Source: Chloromonas sp. AAM2
Lineage: Eukaryota > Chlorophyta > Chlorophyceae > Chlamydomonadales > Chlamydomonadaceae
Length of the DNA stretch: 51,017 nucleotides
Assembly (NCBI GenBank): GCA_004335635.1
Contig: QAXH01005457.1
Coordinates: 1-51,017 of the forward strand
Direction: 5' to 3'
The notes below the pieces were generated by a model that was given only the letters and a program-made list of their open reading frames with translations, was not told the origin of the DNA and did not search any database. Positions 47,801 to 51,017 of this stretch are shown here, one piece after another. Positions within the stretch are counted from its first letter, which is position 1; each line of letters begins with the position of its first letter. The position numbers and the translations under genes were made by a program.

Positions 47801-48578
47801 GGCTTCGTACTGCCTCGGATGACCTCTGGACTGACGCAAACCGCATCTTTGGTTAGCTCCTGACTCTGCATGCCGTTCAGACCTCTTTGTCGCAAGGGCT
47901 TGGTTGAGACAAGGCCCTCTAGACTGCCCCTGGCTTGCAGACCATCACTCGCATGGTCACCGCTGGCATAACGGGAATGGTTGCATGGACGCTGCGCTAC
48001 ATGGTCCACGCTCATGCGAAGGTCTGACAATTTGCATGGGTTCAATTCTGAGAAACTTCTGGCTGTCGAAGTTTGGTCAGGCAGGGCTCCAACAAAAGCC
48101 AGGCCAGTAGCAAGGCTAGAGCGTTGCCGTAGGCCGGGGCAGGCTGCGGCTGCATGGCTGCCTTGCAGGGCTGTCCCTGGCATGCATGGGGCCCTGGGCA
48201 GGGCGACAGGTTCAATTTCAGCTGATGCAAGGGCCTGGCTGTATCTGGGGCTCAGAGGAGCACAAGGGGAACACACGCCTAGAGGTTCGTACTTTGCTGA
48301 GGGAATCGTGAAGCTGGAGTGCGGTTGCAGCAGCTCAAGCTTGGCAGGTGGACTTTCACATGGGGTTGGCGATTGGACTCTGCCCTGCTGAGCCGCATTT
48401 CCTACAGGCAAGAAGCAACACTAGCATAGAATGTGTTGTTTGCTTCATGTCTGCGAGTGCGAGCCTTGTCCGAAGTTGTCACACACAGGCTATGTTGAGT
48501 CACATCAGTGCCTTTATCCTTGCCTTTCGCGAACACGGAAGGAACCACCACCTTCAGCTTGAGTAAATCCGATGACAT
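44896..48578 (-). CDS. Large low-complexity protein of unknown function, about 1131 aa
   Basis: Not recognised. The best model has three exons (minus): 48578-48524, 48401-45827, 45661-44896. The middle exon is a single open frame of over 2.5 kb, far longer than chance, rich in Pro, Ser, Ala, Thr and Gln, with a Gln run (about 47180-47200 on the + strand) and no visible domain or membrane segment; mostly disordered protein is likely. Its 5' edge is a splice acceptor (CCTGTAG) with no in-frame ATG before it. The proposed first exon starts MSSDLLKLKVVVPSVFAK and ends at a GC donor (AAAG|GCAAGG), which restores frame. That exon is tentative. The last intron (GTAGGC...GACAG) was chosen because it keeps a protein-like frame, and an alternative acceptor nearby exists. 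It could be a signalling or scaffold protein, but nothing proves it. Confidence 0.6.
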
Positions 48579-49745
48579 GTCAGGGCTTAAATGACGGCGA
48601 AAGCTCTAAGAAATCGCTTGGCAACAGCGTTTCGTGGACATTGGCGACCATTGCTAGTTAGCAGGCTCGCGTGCTTGCGTAAGTGAATGCAACCAAGCTG
48701 CAGAAGCGAGTGAATGCAACCAAGTGAGTGCAACCGCAGGTCAGTCAAAATCATGTGCACTGAACGTTTCCAAGCAGCCCTGCCCCGTCGTTGCATGGAA
48801 ACACACGCTTGACCCGCAAGGGTGGATCAGTTGTGCGCCAGCAGCAAGGGGTGCAGGGGTGCATCAGTTGTGCACCAGGAGCGCCTCCCTTCCTGTATGT
48901 TCGTTCGTCATGAGTGCACACCAGCCATGACTACCTGCAGGTACATCAGGTGGTATAGCAGATATCAGGCTGTTGGTATGCACGTGGTCAGGAGGCAACC
49001 GTGCCTGCAGAGGCTGTTGATATGCTGAGCGCTCGACTCGCAAGCCTGCGAGGGTGTTATCAGCATGGGCACGTGTGCCGAGTGGTTTGTGCAGCTGCAC
49101 CTGACTGAGGTCGACCGAGAAGGCATGACAGTGTACAACAAACACGGCCAATTTACGCGCGACTAGCCGCCCCAAACAGGGAACCACAATCATCACGTAG
49201 CCCTGTGACAAAATCTATTGTGACACAGCGATGCCCAGGGTGCTGGTGCGACGAGCATGCATGGCAAATGCAACAGCGCCCACGACGTCGGGTCCTGTCC
49301 CATCTTTAAGCTCTCCAACCGGGTCATGGAATGCAATCAAAACCAACTATTGCAAACCACTGGGTTCAAAACCAACTTGGCAAGCCTCAGCCGTATGGAT
49401 GTCGGGCTGTGTGATTTGAACTTGGCAGTCTCCTTCGCCAATCGCCATCCACAAAGTATATGACTCGATTCCAACCGCCAAAGATCACCAAGTATCACCA
49501 AAGGAGCGCCGTGCAAGAGCACATTCCAAGCACGCCCAACACGCAGACATGTGCCAGCCAGCAATACAACATGCGATGGGTTGTCGACTTGCTCGACAGC
49601 CCAGTTCCATCGCTGTCAAATCCAAAATTATTCGTTGGTAGACCATTTGCTATACAGATGCATACAATACGTGCATTCAATTGTTTTACAGATGCATTTG
49701 CATTCCTGCGTCAGCACACAAGTTGTCAAACTGGGCGCAGGGCTT
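48579..49745. other. Intergenic region between the unknown gene and the syntaxin
   Basis: Holds the promoter of the unknown gene on its left and the syntaxin 3' UTR on its right. A short tandem repeat (GTGAATGCAACCAAG type, about three copies, 48681-48735) is the only distinct feature. No gene seen. Confidence 0.5.
48681..48735 (+). repeat. Short imperfect tandem repeat
   Basis: GTGAATGCAACCAAG occurs twice and GTGAGTGCAACC once within 55 bases, about 100-150 bases upstream of the proposed start of the unknown gene. It could be a duplicated binding site or simple slippage. Confidence 0.7.
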
Positions 49746-50819
49746 CTACGCGAATAACAAAATAATGATCAGAGACGTGACCAGTGCCGCTATGAGCCAT
49801 AGCCACAGGCACTTGTTCCTGTACGCTCGCTGGCTGCGCTGCGCCTTAACCAGCTCTCGGGAGCCCTCCTTAGCGCGTTCCGCTGTGGTAGTGATCTGCT
49901 CGTCGATCGTGCGCACCTGCACAAGCCATGGTAGGGCAGAGCAAGCTAAATGCCAGGCGTAAAATAGGCGTCCCTTGAACAAGGCTCTGCGCTGGTCATA
50001 TGGCCTGCCAGAAGCCCCGGCCGTGAAGATGTCCGTCAAGCAAAAAGTGCGCAAGAGAGGTTTTGCACTGAGCTTGGACAGTGTCTTGGCCTCGCCCAGT
50101 CCTCCATTCCCAGGCGATACCGTAGTACACACACTATGTTAGTGACCGTACATTGACCGCGTCCATTTCCGCACTCGCACAGCTTTGCGTCTACTCTCGT
50201 TCGCCACCCAAGCAAAGTCAGGCCCCGTCTTTGCCCATCGCACTCCTCTCACCTGCACCCCCTGGTCGTTGATGAGCACTGCCAGGTCCTGGAACATCTC
50301 GTTCACCTCGCCAATCTGCACAGACACAAACAGAACATAACAGATGCGTTGAGCTTAGTGTCCTTCATCAAATTGAAACAATGCTGTGTGAACTACTGTC
50401 ACGTCATTGCAGACTATAAGCAAGCGCATGACATGAAGACAAAGTGCACAAGAAGTGGCCACGCATACAGAACACAGATTACACAGTTTGGTTGAAGTCT
50501 TCACCAGATGGAGAACACTGCTAGTACCAAGTGGGCCAAATGCACAAAGTGAAGACACGAGAAGACACAGGCGCACACATCAAACCCTCGCCGATCTACA
50601 CACATAAAACACACTCTAAGGCTTCATGATGGTGCGCGTCATCAGATTTTGGCACTATCCCGCAACTGCAGAACATAGACAAGCACACTGGGTAGTTGCA
50701 AGGTACACGTGCCCCACCTGATGAACAATATCGCGTATTCCCGCGTCCCGCTCCGCAATGAGCGCCTCATTGTGCGCCATCTCCGCTTCCCTCGCCAGCA
50801 GCTGCTGCGCTTGCTGCGC
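49746..50819 (-). CDS. Qa-SNARE (syntaxin), C-terminal part; 5' end outside window
   Basis: Three exons (minus): 50819-50718, 50315-50253, 49916-49746, all phase 0, giving the last 111 residues. The SNARE motif runs from MAHNEALIAERDAGIRDIVH through IGEVNEMFQDLAVLINDQG, whose Q is the zero-layer glutamine of Q-SNAREs, to AKEGSRELVKAQRSQRAYRN. A C-terminal membrane anchor follows (CLWLWLIAALVTSLIIILLF) and ends one residue before the stop. The layout is that of a tail-anchored syntaxin of the SYP2/PEP12 or syntaxin-7 type, acting in fusion at endosomal or vacuolar membranes; the exact subtype needs the N-terminal Habc domain, which is not here. Upstream exons lie past 50819 and partly or wholly beyond the window; a possible donor (ATG|GTAAGC) near 50925 could not be placed in frame. 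Confidence 0.88.
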
Positions 50820-51017
50820 CTGGAACACCAACAAAACAACACAGGAGGGTCAGATATGCATGGCACAGACAAGCAAGGTGCACAGCTAACAAGCCAACCA
50901 GAAATGAGAACCAGTTTGCTTACCATGTAAAGGACAGGCAAAGCAGGGCGCATGCGGTGCAGCGTGCATGCCCCTTGCACCCGGTGTCCCTGCCCCTGCC
51001 CACTGAACTTCCATTGG

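Noticed and set aside
50925..51017. A further upstream exon of the syntaxin
   Set aside because: A possible donor (ATG|GTAAGC) is present, but no frame matches the expected SNARE upstream region and phase.

Overview
This window looks like nuclear DNA of a green alga (Chlorophyta). Genes are split into many short exons by spliceosomal introns. A GT77 arabinosyltransferase-like gene of the XEG113 family and a plant-style PRP18 point to Viridiplantae. A GT49 (LARGE-type) glycosyltransferase and an alpha-arrestin, which land plants generally lack, point to an alga. A TTAGGG-type interstitial telomere-like array is compatible with some chlamydomonadalean algae, but this is only a hint. All exon models were built by hand from reading-frame continuity, splice-site consensus and remembered family motifs; no alignment was run.

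Layout, left to right. 1-3341: no confident gene; an 80-bp direct repeat, one possible exon and one copy of a dispersed repeat. 3342-9012 (-): 11-exon alpha-arrestin with a predicted myristoylation site and a PPxY motif; its introns hold a decayed hAT transposon and a duplicated pseudo-exon. 10656-12267 (+): two-exon mitochondrial carrier-family protein. 12268-15246: intergenic, with a decayed Maverick/Polinton-like fragment. 15247-19086 (-): six-exon TBC1D20-like Rab GAP with an intronic telomere-like array. 19087-20639: intergenic, with a second hAT relic. 20640-23726 (-): seven-exon GT77 glycosyltransferase. 24240-25199 (+): three-exon GAR1 with a run of Ns in its RGG tail. 25200-28207: a broken transposase. 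28208-33961 (-): 11-exon PRP18. 34352-38001 (+): seven-exon RPN11. 39111-43160 (+): nine-exon GT49 glycosyltransferase. 44896-48578 (-): a large low-complexity protein of unknown function. 49746-50819 (-): the 3' part of a Qa-SNARE (syntaxin), whose 5' end lies beyond the window.

The genes do not form one pathway. They are mostly core cell functions: splicing, snoRNP, proteasome, ER-Golgi traffic (TBC1D20, syntaxin) and Golgi glycosylation (GT77, GT49). Three pairs are head to head (arrestin/carrier, GT77/GAR1, PRP18/RPN11), so shared promoter regions are likely.

The most notable signals are: an apparent excess of GC-AG introns (3 well supported and 1 tentative among about 52 modelled); a duplicated copy of an exon end, including its GC donor, inside the arrestin gene; a microRNA-like foldback in a PRP18 intron; an interstitial telomere array; and relics of at least three kinds of mobile DNA. 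I found no clear evidence of a wholly new multi-gene system.
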